Positions 9,171 through 17,505 are shown, numbered from the stretch's first letter. The stretch: DNA of 35,284 nucleotides from an uncultured Oscillospiraceae bacterium (GCA_949737515.1 CATJCP010000144.1:1-35284); one strand, 5' to 3'. The notes: generated by a model from the sequence alone, not told the origin. A program made the numbers and translations.

Positions 9171-9204
9171 ATACGCTAGTTCGTTTATAAACGAATTAGC
9201 GTAT
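9171..9204. repeat. 34-bp near-perfect palindrome
   Basis: Every base pairs with its mirror position around 9187/9188 except 9179/9196, which would still be a G-U pair in RNA. The centre is TTTATAAA and the arms are AT-rich. It lies 22 bases after the giant helicase stop and before a separate terminator hairpin. It has no U-run, so it is more like a protein-binding or extrusion site than a terminator. Confidence 0.8.
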
Positions 9205-9212
9205 AAAATGGA

Positions 9213-9254
9213 AAAGCGGCAGAATCGGCTGTGTCTATGCCGTTCTGCCGCTTT
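9213..9254. terminator. Bidirectional terminator between DUF4011 gene and nadE
   Basis: AAAGCGGCAGAA (9213-9224) pairs with TTCTGCCGCTTT (9243-9254), and CGGC/GCCG extends the stem inside. Short A and T runs flank it, so it can serve the plus-strand gene and the convergent nadE. Confidence 0.75.
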
Positions 9255-9360
9255 ATCTGCTCGTTCTCAATACATTGTAGACAAAAAAGGTTTGAAGAAT
9301 CCGGAGACCGGCGTTTAAAGCAAAGTCCCCGGCAAAGGCTCCCCTCCAACCTGTATCCTT

Positions 9361-11289
9361 TTAATCCAACTTCTCCTCCAAGGCTTGGATCTCATCCAGC
9401 CACAGCTGAGAGGAGGCGTCGCTGGGCATCCTCCAATCCCCGCGGGGGGATAGGGACACCGACCCCACCTTTGGACCGTCCGGCAGGCAGGAGCGCTTGA
9501 ACTGTTGGGCGAAGAACCTGCGGAAGAAATTTCTTTCCCAATATAAGATAGCCTTGTCCTCGTATTCCCCCCGGAAGGCGTACCTGGCCAGGCGGAACAC
9601 CTTTGCCGGGGAAAAGCCCCACCGGATGGCGTAGTAGAGGAAAAAGTCGTGGAGTTCATAGGGCCCCACCAGGTCCTCGGTCTTCTGGGAGATTTCCCCG
9701 TCCTTGGCAGGGAGCAGCTCTGGGCTGACCGGGGTGTCCAGGATATCCCCCAGGATTGCAGCCAGCTTCCGGTCCTCGCTGCGGTCCGCCGCATACCGGA
9801 CAATATGCCGGATCAGGGTTTTGGGCACCGACCCATTGACCCCGTACATGGACATATGGTCCCCGTTATAGGTTGCCCATCCCAGAGCCAGTTCTGAAAG
9901 GTCCCCGGTGCCCACAACCAGTCCTCCGGACTGGTTGGCAATGTCCATCAGCACCTGGGTTCGTTCCCGGGCCTGGGCGTTTTCAAAGACCACATCCAGC
10001 TTCCCATCCCTTTGGCCAATATCCTCAAAGTGTACCTTTACCGCATTGGCGATGTCCACGATCCGCAGGGTGACGCCCAGCTTTTCCGACAGGCGCTCGG
10101 CATTGGATTTGGTGCGGGAGGTGGTTCCAAAACAGGGCATAGTGACGGCAATGATATCGGTGCGGGGCCGTTCCAGAAGGTCCATGGTCCTGGCGGATAC
10201 CAGCAGCGCCAGGCAGGAATCCAGGCCGCCGGAGATCCCCACCACTGCTGTCTTGGCCCGGGAATGCTCTATCCGCTTCCGAAGCCCATTGGCTTGGATG
10301 GAGAGGATTTCCTCACAGCGGCTTTCCCTCTTCCCTTGGTCGCTGGGGATAAAGGGATATTTGTCCACAGGGCGGGACAGGGCGGTTTTTTCCGGTTCCA
10401 GGTCAAAGGAGACAACTTCATAGCCTTCCTCCCTGCGGCTGGAGGAAAAGGTGGTCATCCGCCGCCGCTCCCCGGAGAGCCGCTCCAAATCCAGCTCCGT
10501 AACCGTAAGGCCAGTGTGGTAGGCTGGTTCCTCCGCCAGGACGGTTCCGTTTTCAGCGATCAGGTTCCCACCTGCGAACACCATATCGGTGGTGGATTCC
10601 CCGGTCCCGGCGTTGGCGTATACATACCCGCAGACCAGCTGGGCCGACTGGCTGGCGATCAGCTGGCGGCGGTAGTCCCGCTTCCCAATCAGCTCATCGC
10701 TGGCAGAGGGGTTGAGGATCACCGTTGCCCCTGCCAGGGCGTGGGAGATAGAGGGAGGGCAGGGGACCCACAGATCCTCGCAGATTTCCACTGCAGCTTT
10801 CAGCTGAGGCATTTGGGGGCAGGCGAACAGCAGCTTTGTCCCAAAGGGGACGGGTTTTCCAAACAACTCTATAGTTTGGTTTCCCTCCAAGGCAGGGGAG
10901 AAGTTCCGGTATTCATAAAATTCGCCGTAGTTAGGGGTATTGGATTTGGGAACAATCCCCAGAATCTTCCCTTTGTGGAATACAGCAGCGCAGTTATACA
11001 GTTCTGAGTCCACCGCCAGAGGCAGTCCCACAACGCACAATATGTCCAAAAGCTTGGTGGCGCTTGCGATCTCCCGGAGGGTTTCCCTGGCCCGGACCTG
11101 GAGGGCAGTCTGAAAGAACAGGTCCCCGCAGGAATAGGATGTAATGCTCAGTTCAGGAAAAACCAGTAGCTTTACTCCTTGGTGGGAGGCCTCCCGGATC
11201 ATGGCGATGATCTGTTCTCCGTTGTATGTGCAGTCCGCCACCCGCACCTTGGGGGTGGCGGCGGCTGTTTTCAGAAATCCTTGCTGCAT
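9361..11289 (-). CDS. nadE: Glutamine-dependent NAD+ synthetase
   Basis: A 642-residue two-domain enzyme making NAD+ from deamido-NAD+, ATP and glutamine, the last step of NAD synthesis in the cytoplasm. The N-terminal nitrilase-type glutaminase domain has the triad E46 (FPELS), K115 (VPKSN) and C170 (VEICEDLW). The C-terminal synthetase domain has the ATP pyrophosphatase loop SGGLDS near residue 350 and the GTGDLSELALGWATYNGD motif. The length fits the glutamine-dependent class rather than the short ammonia-dependent one. The ATG at 11289 has AGGAG 8 bases upstream; the in-frame GTG at 11298 overlaps that site. A single-gene transcript is likely, from the promoter at 11359-11387 to the terminator at 9213-9254. 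Confidence 0.96.
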   Translation of the reverse strand: MQQGFLKTAAATPKVRVADCTYNGEQIIAMIREASHQGVKLLVFPELSITSYSCGDLFFQTALQVRARETLREIASATKLLDILCVVGLPLAVDSELYNCAAVFHKGKILGIVPKSNTPNYGEFYEYRNFSPALEGNQTIELFGKPVPFGTKLLFACPQMPQLKAAVEICEDLWVPCPPSISHALAGATVILNPSASDELIGKRDYRRQLIASQSAQLVCGYVYANAGTGESTTDMVFAGGNLIAENGTVLAEEPAYHTGLTVTELDLERLSGERRRMTTFSSSRREEGYEVVSFDLEPEKTALSRPVDKYPFIPSDQGKRESRCEEILSIQANGLRKRIEHSRAKTAVVGISGGLDSCLALLVSARTMDLLERPRTDIIAVTMPCFGTTSRTKSNAERLSEKLGVTLRIVDIANAVKVHFEDIGQRDGKLDVVFENAQARERTQVLMDIANQSGGLVVGTGDLSELALGWATYNGDHMSMYGVNGSVPKTLIRHIVRYAADRSEDRKLAAILGDILDTPVSPELLPAKDGEISQKTEDLVGPYELHDFFLYYAIRWGFSPAKVFRLARYAFRGEYEDKAILYWERNFFRRFFAQQFKRSCLPDGPKVGSVSLSPRGDWRMPSDASSQLWLDEIQALEEKLD

Positions 11290-11358
11290 TGCGAACACTC
11301 CTATCTCTTCCGTTTGCGGCTGCTGCGCCGCGTTGGGTCATGACGGCCTTATGCGGTT

Positions 11359-11387
11359 ATTATAGCACGATGGAAAAGCGAAAGCAA
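11359..11387 (-). promoter_or_regulatory. Sigma-A promoter of nadE
   Basis: On the minus strand TTGCTT (11387-11382), a 17-base spacer and a perfect TATAAT (11364-11359). The leader to the ATG is about 65 bases. Confidence 0.7.
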
Positions 11388-11398
11388 TCAGTTTATTC

Positions 11399-11437
11399 GC
11401 ATCCCTCTCCGCACGTATGCCAGAAGGAGAGGGATGC
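11399..11437 (-). terminator. 12-bp perfect inverted repeat after the coat genes
   Basis: GCATCCCTCTCC (11399-11410) and GGAGAGGGATGC (11426-11437) pair perfectly around a 15-base loop. It lies between the end of the small coat operon and the nadE promoter. The T-run on the minus strand is poor, so termination is likely but not proven. Confidence 0.5.
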
Positions 11438-11485
11438 GGGGCCGCAGACACAGTCTCAAGGCAATTCAAATTCATGATAAACCGG

Positions 11486-11782
11486 TTACTGATGTGGGGA
11501 GCGCAGAACAGGCCCTTCTACTCCCCCCTGGTCTTTGGCCCATTGGCACACCTCTCTGAGTTGGGAGGGGGCTGCCCTCTCCTCTGTTTTCCAGCCGCGC
11601 CGGTGAAGTTCGCTGAAAAGCTCGTGCTGGATCCGGTGCTCATCCCCCAGCAGATTTAAAAAGGCCATCTTTACCGGCGTTGCCCCGCATTGGTTGGAGA
11701 GGTTGCTGCACCTGGCGGTGATATTGTTTTGGGCGGCCAAGGCCTCCTCCATCATATTTCGGTCCTTTTCCCCATGGTTCAT
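11486..11782 (-). CDS. Spore coat protein, CotF-like
   Basis: A 98-residue helical protein with the coat F family pattern: an LAAQ helix, a central LNLLGDEHRIQHELFSELHRRGW segment of ferritin-like helix character, and a variable tail. Family members are spore-coat components in Clostridia and bacilli. The start has AAAGGAGG about 9 bases upstream. It lies 14 bases after the stop of the small gene 11797-12000, so the two form an operon on the minus strand. The tail (about residue 75 onward) is Pro/Gly-rich and not conserved as far as I know. Confidence 0.75.
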   Translation of the reverse strand: MNHGEKDRNMMEEALAAQNNITARCSNLSNQCGATPVKMAFLNLLGDEHRIQHELFSELHRRGWKTEERAAPSQLREVCQWAKDQGGVEGPVLRSPHQ

Positions 11783-11796
11783 GGCGTGTTCCTCCT

Positions 11797-12000
11797 TTAT
11801 TTTGTTTCGCTTCCCATTCCCAGCAGCCCGCAGAGGGTGCTCCAGTGGGAGCGGTGCCGGGCCGCGATCTGTTCAAAGAGGGTGCGGAGCTGAGGATCCC
11901 CAGCGTTCCGGGCATAGGCGGTAAACTGGAAGATCAGGTTTTCTTCCTCCTGAAGCTGTTGATGGATGGCCAATAGTTCCGGGATGGTTAAATTCGGCAA
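11797..12000 (-). CDS. Small ferritin-like spore coat protein
   Basis: A 67-residue all-helical protein. The pattern EENLIFQFTAYARNAGDPQLRTLFEQIAARHRSHW resembles the short coat-type proteins found next to cotF-like genes in Clostridia: a helix with EEN..I, then DPQL, then a helix ending in H..H. The start codon is TTG at 12000, supported by AAAGGAGG 7 bases upstream; no ATG is available. It is the first gene of a two-gene operon with the CotF-like gene. The function as a coat protein is inferred from family and neighbour. Confidence 0.7.
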   Translation of the reverse strand: MPNLTIPELLAIHQQLQEEENLIFQFTAYARNAGDPQLRTLFEQIAARHRSHWSTLCGLLGMGSETK

Positions 12001-12084
12001 AGAGATTCCTCCTTTGTATCAAATGATTTTCCCATGACTATTTTGTGAAATTTTCTAAAAACCATACCCAACAATTTATTATTG

Positions 12085-12093
12085 TGCTATAAT
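12085..12093 (+). promoter_or_regulatory. Extended -10 promoter of the PrsA-like gene
   Basis: TGC directly precedes a perfect TATAAT (12088-12093), an extended -10 element. The -35 region is poor. The leader of about 115 bases contains short GC-rich hairpins, such as GCAGGCGC/GCGCCTGC near 12131-12157. Confidence 0.6.
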
Positions 12094-12213
12094 ACCCTTG
12101 CCTGCCTTTGCAGGACGGCTGGGATATCCGCAGGCGCGGTCCAATGCGCCTGCCTTTATGGAACCTGCAGCCGGAAATTGAAGACAAGCTGGAAAAGCGG
12201 AGAAAGGAAAATG

Positions 12214-13227
12214 ATGCAAATGCAGAATAAGTGGAAAAGATACATGGTCCCAGTTATGGCTGCGGCCCTGGCCGCGGCTGTAGCCTTGACCGGATGCAAT
12301 AATAGTTCTGAGGCGCCCGGCGGGGCGGATGACGCCGCTGTCCTCAATATAGACGGCCACGACATTTCCAGGGAGGAGTACAACTATTATTTCCTCAACG
12401 AGAAGCTCAGGCTGGACGGAGGGGACGACGCCTTTTGGAGCACCGCCACAGAGGAGCAGAAGCAGCTGAAGGAGCGGGCCGAGTCTGGGCTGAAGGAATT
12501 TTATGCCATGAAAAAGCTGGCGGACGAGGCGGGCATTCCCTCTGACGGCGCCCTGGCCGAGGAAGTGGATGCGGAGATCGCGAATTTGGTGGAGCAGTTC
12601 GGCGGACAGGAGACCTTTGACGAAATCCTGGCCTCCAACTATATGACGGAGGACCTGTACCGGATGCTCTCCCTGGAATCCTTCCGCTCCATTGAGCTGT
12701 TTAAAAAGACGATGGGAGATGAAATCAAAAAGAGCGCTCCCGACCGTTTTATCAGGGCCGCCCATATCCTGGTGGCGTTTAATGAGAACGCTGTGGACAC
12801 CGAGGCGGAGCATACGCGGGCCAAGGAAAGGGCGGAGGAGGTTCTCGCCAAGGTAGAGGCAGGGGAGGATTTCTTCCAGCTGGTGGCTGAGTACGGGGAA
12901 GACCCTGGGATGGTGGATAACCTGGACGGCTATTACTTTACAGAAGGACAGATGGTACAGCCCTTTTACGAGGGGGCGCTGGCCTTAAAGGAAGGGGAGA
13001 CCAGCGGCCTGGTGGAAACCGACTACGGATACCATATCATCAAGCGCCTGCCCATGGAGGATGCATATATTGAGGACAACTTGATGACCTTTGCCGCCGA
13101 ATCCCATTACAATGCCTTTACGGATAAGATCAACGAGGTGATGGAGACAATGGAACTCCGGGAAGGAGCCTCTTACGACAGCATTAGCCTGGAAAACACG
13201 CTGAAAGAGAACCAGAAAAACGCATAG
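12214..13227 (+). CDS. PrsA-like peptidyl-prolyl isomerase lipoprotein
   Basis: A 337-residue lipoprotein. The signal peptide has a basic start (NKWKR), a hydrophobic stretch and the lipobox ALTGC, so Cys28 would be lipidated after signal peptidase II cleavage. The mature part has a SurA/PrsA-like N-terminal helical chaperone region (about 45-180). A parvulin domain follows (about 180-280): RAAHILVAF, GEDFFQLVAEYGEDPG, GYYFTEGQMVQPFYEGALALKEGETSGLVETDYGYHIIK. Such proteins help secreted proteins fold outside the membrane. GAAAGGA lies 6 bases before the ATG at 12214; an ATG at 12211 and one at 12220 are also in frame. The upstream reading to 12082 crosses the promoter and is not used. A terminator follows. 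Confidence 0.92.
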   Translation: MQMQNKWKRYMVPVMAAALAAAVALTGCNNSSEAPGGADDAAVLNIDGHDISREEYNYYFLNEKLRLDGGDDAFWSTATEEQKQLKERAESGLKEFYAMKKLADEAGIPSDGALAEEVDAEIANLVEQFGGQETFDEILASNYMTEDLYRMLSLESFRSIELFKKTMGDEIKKSAPDRFIRAAHILVAFNENAVDTEAEHTRAKERAEEVLAKVEAGEDFFQLVAEYGEDPGMVDNLDGYYFTEGQMVQPFYEGALALKEGETSGLVETDYGYHIIKRLPMEDAYIEDNLMTFAAESHYNAFTDKINEVMETMELREGASYDSISLENTLKENQKNA

Positions 13228-13250
13228 GAGCACAACTGTAATCAAAGGGA

Positions 13251-13287
13251 AACCGCGGGAGAGTACGTCTGCCGCGGCTTCTTTTTT
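13251..13287 (+). terminator. Terminator after the PrsA-like gene
   Basis: AACCGCGG pairs with CCGCGGCTT, followed by a run of six T at 13282-13287. Confidence 0.75.
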
Positions 13288-13319
13288 GAAGCGAAGGAAA
13301 AAAGAAACTGTATTTTGGA

Positions 13320-13347
13320 ACATTTTGGGAGAGTGCGGTCATACAAT
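13320..13347 (+). promoter_or_regulatory. Sigma-E-like sporulation promoter
   Basis: CATACAAT (13340-13347) is a perfect match to the mother-cell sigma-E -10 pattern CATACAHT. ACATTTT (13320-13326), 13 bases upstream, matches 5 of 7 positions of the -35 pattern KMATATT. It lies about 65 bases before the Cys-rich gene at 13412 and no sigma-A promoter is visible there. Confidence 0.55.
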
Positions 13348-13411
13348 GTAGGGAGGCAGGGTGATCCGAAGGCCCTTGTCTCTATTTTAATTAAGGTAGG
13401 GGGATTTACTC

Positions 13412-14299
13412 ATGCCAGAACCAAAAGCCGTGAATACGGCCAATACTTATTCCCGTCCCGCCCCTCCCATGTCCCCAATGAGCCAGGGAAGCGGACCCTC
13501 CTGCGAGACGGAACGCCGCCCCGGCGGCGGGCAGGACAGCGCCCATTGCTTTAAAGAAGCGGTGTGCCTGGACGCCAGCCGTGTCTATGATTCCTGTACG
13601 GATAAGGACTGTCTGGAAGACCTGCCCGTTCTTTTTACCGACCAGGCGCAGCCTTACATTGACCAGGCGGTCAATGTCAAGCTCCGGGACGTCCAGGTGG
13701 CCAAGGTGTTTTTAGAGGTGGAACCGGTTGCCTTTAACCGGGGCTTCTATTCGGTGGACATCACCTTCTTCTTTGATGTGGCGCTGAATGTCTATACCTC
13801 TTCCTGCCAGCAGCCGGCCCTGGTCAACGGCCTGGCCTCCTTCTCCAAAAAGGTGATCCTGTACGGAAGCGAAGGAAATGTGCGGGTTTTCCGTTCAGAT
13901 TGCCAGTATGTGGACGAAAGCGAGATCAACAGTATGCCCAGAGCTTGCGTGCAGGTGGTGGACCCGGTCGCCCTCAGCTGCAAGCTGGTGGACTGCCCCC
14001 GTCCCTGCGAGTGCTCCTCCATTCCGCAGAGCGTCGCCTGCCGGTATGAGGGATGCTTTGTCCAGCCGGGAAGCAAGAGCGTATGCATCACCTTGGGGCT
14101 GTTTACCATTGTCCAGCTGGAGCGCCAGGTGCAGATGCTTGTGCCCGCCTACGATTTCTGCATACCGGATAAGGAATGCGTGTCGGCGACCAACGACGAT
14201 CCCTGCGAGCTGTTCAAAAAGATCAAGTTCCCCACCAATGCCTTCTTCCCGCCCAGAATTTCGGAGCTGGACGGCGACGGCGGATATTGCTGCAAATAA
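13412..14299 (+). CDS. Cys-rich conserved protein, probably sporulation-associated
   Basis: A 295-residue protein with 20 cysteines, many in pairs or short spacings (CKLVDCPRPCEC; terminal YCC). No signal peptide or membrane segment is visible. After a low-complexity Pro/Ser/Gly N-terminus (about 1-40) comes a beta-rich body with a segment KEAVCLDASRVYDSCTDKDCLEDL. I have seen this wording in uncharacterised clostridial proteins, but I do not know a biochemical function. A Cys-rich composition and a sigma-E-like promoter suggest a cross-linkable spore-envelope role (inference). The ATG at 13412 has a GGGGGA ribosome-binding site. A bidirectional terminator follows. Confidence 0.75.
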   Translation: MPEPKAVNTANTYSRPAPPMSPMSQGSGPSCETERRPGGGQDSAHCFKEAVCLDASRVYDSCTDKDCLEDLPVLFTDQAQPYIDQAVNVKLRDVQVAKVFLEVEPVAFNRGFYSVDITFFFDVALNVYTSSCQQPALVNGLASFSKKVILYGSEGNVRVFRSDCQYVDESEINSMPRACVQVVDPVALSCKLVDCPRPCECSSIPQSVACRYEGCFVQPGSKSVCITLGLFTIVQLERQVQMLVPAYDFCIPDKECVSATNDDPCELFKKIKFPTNAFFPPRISELDGDGGYCCK

Positions 14300-14304
14300 A
14301 TGGA

Positions 14305-14348
14305 GGGAAAACCGCCCCAGCGCTGCTGGGACGGTTTTCCCATTTTTT
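14305..14348. terminator. Bidirectional terminator
   Basis: GGGAAAACCG (14305-14314) pairs with CGGTTTTCCC (14332-14341), with CCCAGC/GCTGGG pairing inside. ATTTTTT follows on the plus strand. It separates two convergent genes. Confidence 0.8.
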
Positions 14349-15073
14349 CAGCCGGTTTCCCGCGCATGGTTTTCCACTGGCCGAAAGATCCCTATAGGGG
14401 TGCATTGGGAGCTCTGTCCCAGGGGGTTCTGCCGGAGCAGCTCCAGAAACATCCCGCAGTCGATCCCCGGGTCTGAGACGCCCAGGATCTTGCAGCCCAG
14501 ATCGTTGGCGTCCACGATCAGCACCTGAATTCCGCCCAGCTGCTTGGAGACCCTCTCTGCCGCCTGGCTTGGGTTCAGCGGCGCCAATACGACGTATTGG
14601 TTGTAGGGGGGAAGGGTGTAGGAGCAGGGACCGTCTATCGCCGCAACACAATCCCCCGCTACCCTGTAAAACCAGCCCTTCTGTCGGAACAGCTTTCCCA
14701 CTGCCCCCACAACAGCGGCCTTTAAGATCCTGGGAAGCCCCACCTCGTTGATGGCGCACTGCATGGTCTGGGGCATTGCAAGGCCTATGCCGTAAGGGGT
14801 GCGGGTGACAAACCGGCTGAGGAACCTGGCCGCAGGCCCGACCTGGATCTCCTTTACAGGGTAGGCCCTGCCCTGGGTACAGGCGACCATCTTCTCGCTG
14901 ATAAACAGGACGTCCCCCGGCTGTACTGCGGATGCCGCGAACCGGCGGATAATATCTTCCAGCCTGTCCCGCTCTGTTACAACGTCGGTGCGAAGGGCGT
15001 AACAGAGGAACTTTCTTCCCCGGCTCTCCACCAGTTCCCGCTTCCCAGGGTTGACAATCAAATTGTTTTTCAT
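14348..15073 (-). CDS. CofE-like (F420-0:gamma-glutamyl ligase family) protein
   Basis: A 241-residue protein resembling the F420-0:gamma-glutamyl ligase fold. It shows a DVLFISEKMVACTQGR segment near residue 55, YGIGLAMPQTMQCAINEVGLPRI in the middle, a GWFYRVAG segment, and GGIQVLIVDANDLG near residue 185. Family members bind GTP or another nucleotide and add glutamate, but most Clostridia lack F420 and this branch has no assigned substrate. The ATG at 15073 has TGGAGG upstream; the reading frame runs further up but without a start signal and through the neighbouring kinase terminator. It is a single gene converging on the Cys-rich gene. Confidence 0.7.
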   Translation of the reverse strand: MKNNLIVNPGKRELVESRGRKFLCYALRTDVVTERDRLEDIIRRFAASAVQPGDVLFISEKMVACTQGRAYPVKEIQVGPAARFLSRFVTRTPYGIGLAMPQTMQCAINEVGLPRILKAAVVGAVGKLFRQKGWFYRVAGDCVAAIDGPCSYTLPPYNQYVVLAPLNPSQAAERVSKQLGGIQVLIVDANDLGCKILGVSDPGIDCGMFLELLRQNPLGQSSQCTPIGIFRPVENHARETG

Positions 15074-15173
15074 ATGGCACGATCCTCCATTTGTGAGATG
15101 AGCAGAAGTATAATACGGACTGGATACAGAGTAGCATATAAAAAACATCGTTTCAGCAAATTTGCTCCAATAT

Positions 15174-15219
15174 AAAAAACTCTGCCTGAACAAAGGAACC
15201 CTCCTTTTGTTCAGGCAGA
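15174..15219 (-). terminator. Terminator of the LytTR two-component operon
   Basis: TCTGCCTGAACAAA (15181-15194) and TTTGTTCAGGCAGA (15206-15219) pair perfectly, with GG/CC inside. On the minus strand the stem is followed by GTTTTTTAT. It lies 12 bases after the kinase stop. Confidence 0.9.
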
Positions 15220-15230
15220 AACGGTTGTTT

Positions 15231-16679
15231 TCAGGCATGGGGCGGCTTATGCCGGAGAATCGTCAGATTTTGTACAAATCCCCCCTCGGTGAAGTAGGAG
15301 TTAAGTACCATGTTATCATATCTGGAGATGATCCGTTTGGCGATGATCAGCCCATTGCCCCGGCCAAGCCCCTTATCGGTGGTCCCCTCAATCACCCCCC
15401 GCGCCCTGGTTTCAGGCCGGACGCTGTTGGCAATGCGGAAGCCGGTCTGTTCCCGGGCGTCAAAGATGCGGATGGAGACCTCCTTCTCCGGGGTGAGCGC
15501 CGCTTCCTCGGCGGCGTTGTCGATGAGAATGCCCAGCAGCCGCACAATGTCCCCATACCCCTCCCCGACAGATACTGGAGACTGCACTTCCAGGGAAAAG
15601 TGAATCCCCTGTCCGGCCTTTTCGGTCAGCTTGTAGTAGAAAAAGGACTTCAGCAGGCCGTCCGGCAGCACCTTCAATTTGTCCTGCAGCTCGCTTTTGG
15701 CGACGGCGTCCCGCATAAAGGGGACGATGTTCTGCTGGTAGAACTCCTTCATCTGTTCATCGCCGCTGGATTCCACAAATCCGCCCATGGTGAGGAACAG
15801 GTTTTTCACGTCGTGGCGTATTTCCCGCATGTGATCCAAGGAGGCTTCCAGGTCTGCGCTGTAGGCTGCGATGGAGTTCCTCTCGTTTTGTACAATATTC
15901 ATCTTCTCCTTAAAGGATATGGCGTGGAGCAGCAGGCAGATATAGGCTGTCTCAATCACCAGCAGGAACACCAGGACTGCCCTGAAAGCGTAGGAGGGGA
16001 AATCCCAAAACAGCTGGAAAAAGCCAATGGAGGCAATGGTGAGAGAGACCAGGAAGAAAAGGTAAAGTTCCAATCCCCTGAATTTTTGGATGGCCCTTTG
16101 GAAAAAGGTGTGCTTTCCGCGGAACAGCCTGCCCAAAAGCCGGGCACAGGCCGTAAAGACGCCAAGGAATAAAAGGCTGAAAAGGAGGATGATGGCGGCC
16201 TTTTGCATGGGGCTCAGCTGGTACCGCCTCCCCAGGTCAAAGTAAAGGGAGATGGAATGGTTGACGGCGTACTCATAGCCGGTGAGCATAAGGGCGGCGG
16301 CTATTTCGGTGAAGGAAAGCTCTATCAAATATTCCCGTACATCTATGTCTTTGGTCCGCATAAAGAGGAGCAGCAGCAGGCAGCAGGCGAGGTAAATCGG
16401 TTCCATAAAGGAGAGAACCCATGCCACTTTGGTGTGCCCTATATACAAAAGGGCGGCTAGAACCAGATAGGAGGCGCCGTCCAGAGGAAGCTGCCCAAAA
16501 AGCTTTACCAGGAGAAGCAGCAAAATCACCGAGGAGATCTGTATGGCAATGGCGGTGTGATAGCTGTCTTTCCGCAAAAAGGAAAAGATGACCTCCGCCC
16601 ATAAGGCAGCTGCAAGGGAATAGAAGAACACAGGGCTGTTCAGGATTTGCTTGATCCGCTTCATTTTTGGCTGAGCCAT
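15231..16679 (-). CDS. GHKL-type sensor histidine kinase (AgrC/NatK-like)
   Basis: A 482-residue membrane kinase. Residues about 15-260 hold six or seven hydrophobic segments forming the sensor. A coiled-coil linker leads to the phospho-acceptor motif REIRHDVKN near residue 290. The GHKL ATPase part shows the N box LIDNAAEEA and a glycine loop GLGRGNGL. The RHDxxN box is typical of kinases paired with LytTR regulators, often sensing peptides. It overlaps the regulator's stop by 19 bases and is co-translated; AGGTGA precedes the ATG at 16679. An alternative ATG at 16664 forms an ATGA overlap but lacks a ribosome-binding site. No AgrD-like peptide gene was seen between or beside them, so the signal is unknown. 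Confidence 0.9.
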   Translation of the reverse strand: MAQPKMKRIKQILNSPVFFYSLAAALWAEVIFSFLRKDSYHTAIAIQISSVILLLLLVKLFGQLPLDGASYLVLAALLYIGHTKVAWVLSFMEPIYLACCLLLLLFMRTKDIDVREYLIELSFTEIAAALMLTGYEYAVNHSISLYFDLGRRYQLSPMQKAAIILLFSLLFLGVFTACARLLGRLFRGKHTFFQRAIQKFRGLELYLFFLVSLTIASIGFFQLFWDFPSYAFRAVLVFLLVIETAYICLLLHAISFKEKMNIVQNERNSIAAYSADLEASLDHMREIRHDVKNLFLTMGGFVESSGDEQMKEFYQQNIVPFMRDAVAKSELQDKLKVLPDGLLKSFFYYKLTEKAGQGIHFSLEVQSPVSVGEGYGDIVRLLGILIDNAAEEAALTPEKEVSIRIFDAREQTGFRIANSVRPETRARGVIEGTTDKGLGRGNGLIIAKRIISRYDNMVLNSYFTEGGFVQNLTILRHKPPHA

Positions 16680-17407
16680 TTTTTCACCTCGCCGCGCATT
16701 TTGATGGAGCAGGGGATTTCAGTGCGGTTGGAAAGGATCAGATATCCCTCCCGCAGGGCCACGATCTGGCTCCTGGCGGCAAGGAAGGAGCGGTGTACCC
16801 GCAGGAACCCTTCCCCCAGCCGTTCCGCCTCCCTGTCCAGGGTGCTGATAATGGTGATGCTGGAGCCGTTTATGGTGTGGTAGGTGATCCCGTGGGAAAG
16901 GTTCTTTTCCGCTTCCAGGTAGAGGATATCCGCAGCGGCGATTTGGACCGTCTCCCCGCATCCCACCGCCAGGGAGAGGGTCCTTTGATTTGGGTCCCGT
17001 CTGTCTCCGGCGGACAGGGCCATCTGAATGTACCGGCGCAGGTCCAGCTCCAGCCGTTCCACGTCAGCCCCCTTTTCCAGGAATCCAAAGGGCTCGGCCC
17101 CGCTTTTGAGCACATCCATGGCCAATTCGTGGTGGTTGGTGGTGAATACGACATGGACAGCCGACGGGCAGCGCTTGAGGGCAGCGGAGATATCGATCCC
17201 GTTGGGTTGTCCCTTTCCGAAGTCCAGGTCCAGAAAGACGAGATAGCGGTCCGGGTTGTTTTCCAGGAAGGTGACAGCCTCCCCAAGGGACCTCGCCATG
17301 CCGGACACCACTGCCGGGAGCCGCTCCTCCCGAATGGCCCGGGAGATAAGGTCGTGTTCCAGGGAGAGGAAAAACGGGTCGTCGTCGCAGAGAAATATTT
17401 TGAGCAT
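16661..17407 (-). CDS. LytTR-family response regulator
   Basis: A 248-residue regulator. The receiver domain (about 1-125) has the acidic pocket CDDD (8-10) and the phospho-acceptor VFLDLD (D60). The LytTR DNA-binding domain (about 140-245) has ILYLEAEKN, FLRVHRSFLA and a final KMRGEVKKWL. Such regulators bind direct repeats about 21 bases apart. It is the first gene of the operon and is followed by its kinase. The ATG at 17407 has TAGGAG 8 bases upstream. The promoter at 17477-17505 is divergent from that of the beta-lactamase-fold gene, which makes that gene a possible target (inference). Confidence 0.93.
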   Translation of the reverse strand: MLKIFLCDDDPFFLSLEHDLISRAIREERLPAVVSGMARSLGEAVTFLENNPDRYLVFLDLDFGKGQPNGIDISAALKRCPSAVHVVFTTNHHELAMDVLKSGAEPFGFLEKGADVERLELDLRRYIQMALSAGDRRDPNQRTLSLAVGCGETVQIAAADILYLEAEKNLSHGITYHTINGSSITIISTLDREAERLGEGFLRVHRSFLAARSQIVALREGYLILSNRTEIPCSIKMRGEVKKWLSQK

Positions 17408-17476
17408 TTGGCGTCTCCTATCATGCACAGAATGGTTTTGCGGCGGGGCTGTAGGGCGTGGGATATGGTAAGGGTT

Positions 17477-17505
17477 ATCCTATCACATTGCCAAGAGCGT
17501 GTCAA
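17477..17505 (-). promoter_or_regulatory. Sigma-A promoter of the LytTR operon
   Basis: TTGACA (17505-17500), 17 bases, TAGGAT (17482-17477) on the minus strand. The leader is about 65 bases. Confidence 0.75.

Noticed and set aside
12082-12213. Longer N-terminus for the PrsA-like gene
   Set aside because: It would begin inside the -10 box and place a Cys-rich stretch before a normal lipoprotein signal peptide.
15074-15238. Longer N-terminus for the CofE-like protein
   Set aside because: It overlaps the terminator of the kinase operon and lacks a ribosome-binding site; the ATG at 15073 has one.
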